Shown: positions 5,419 through 5,494 of the stretch, piece by piece
Position numbering within the stretch: the first letter of the stretch is position 1
Layout: every line of letters starts with the position of its first letter
Source: Planctomycetota bacterium
Lineage (GTDB): Bacteria; Planctomycetota; UBA8742; SKZP01
DNA: 5,494 bases
Direction of reading: 5' to 3'
NCBI GenBank assembly: GCA_007127275.1
Contig: SKZP01000662.1
Span: 1 to 5,494 of the forward strand
Notes under the pieces: model-generated
What the model saw: only the letters and a program-made list of their open reading frames with translations
What the model was told of the DNA's origin: nothing
The model's database searches: none
Made by a program: the position numbers and the translations under genes

Positions 5419-5494
5419 CGCCGGGCCGGCGTCGTCGTCGGGCGCCTATGGCTCCGTTGCAGGCGTGGCAAGAAGCGGCGCTGCAGCGGACGAC
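5415..5494 (-). CDS. Possible C-terminal end of an upstream gene (ambiguous)
   Basis: If the minus-strand cluster continues upstream, one frame with high GC3 ends at TGA 5417-5415, overlapping the GTG of the 133-aa gene as GTGA. Its visible end is about 25 residues, Arg/Pro/Thr-rich (RPLQRRFLPRLQRSH...). A second minus frame ends at TAG 5448-5446 with an Ala/Pro-rich tail (SSAAAPLLATPATEP). On the opposite strand an ATG at 5448 opens MAPLQAWQEAALQRT, which looks like a plausible protein N-terminus. Only one can be real and the window edge prevents a decision. Confidence 0.25.
   Translation of the reverse strand, partial: RPLQRRFLPRLQRSHRRPTTTPARR

Overview
The window is G+C-rich (roughly 60-65% by eye), with compact, strongly GC3-biased genes and mixed ATG/GTG/TTG starts. 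This fits a high-GC Gram-negative such as a deltaproteobacterium/Myxococcota/Binatota-like lineage or a metagenomic relative. The placement is inference from composition and style; no taxonomic marker here decides it.

Layout, left to right. (1) Bases 1-297, minus strand: N-terminal part of a gene cut by the window edge, ending in an LVLTHDN motif that suggests a DHH-family phosphoesterase. (2) Bases 298-903: about 600 bases with no convincing gene and only weak hairpins. (3) Bases 904-1737/1764, minus strand: a complete type I methionine aminopeptidase (map) with all five metal ligands. (4) Bases 1765-2074: a divergent intergenic region with a strong inverted-repeat/hairpin system just upstream of map and a near-perfect Shine-Dalgarno sequence with no ordinary start codon at the right distance. 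(5) Bases 2075-2812, plus strand: a HAD-superfamily hydrolase with motifs I, II and III and a D-N variant of motif IV. (6) Bases 2813-2946: a convergent intergenic region holding a 74-base structure bounded by a perfect 10-bp inverted repeat that folds as a three-way junction. (7) Bases 2947-5418, minus strand: three consecutive genes whose products I do not recognise (133, 436 and 194 aa, in transcription order). The first two are tightly coupled: the stop codon of one forms part of the Shine-Dalgarno sequence of the next. (8) Bases 5419-5494: probably the end of a further upstream gene of that cluster; the reading is ambiguous.

Functionally, map is housekeeping (N-terminal methionine removal), the HAD protein is a probable phosphatase of unknown substrate, and the DHH-like protein would be a phosphodiesterase/nanoRNase-type enzyme. 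Nothing links them into one pathway. The best candidate for something undescribed is the three-gene cluster of unknowns at the right. No CRISPR array, insertion sequence, tRNA, rRNA or recognised defence gene is visible. Several starts are uncertain and are flagged as such.
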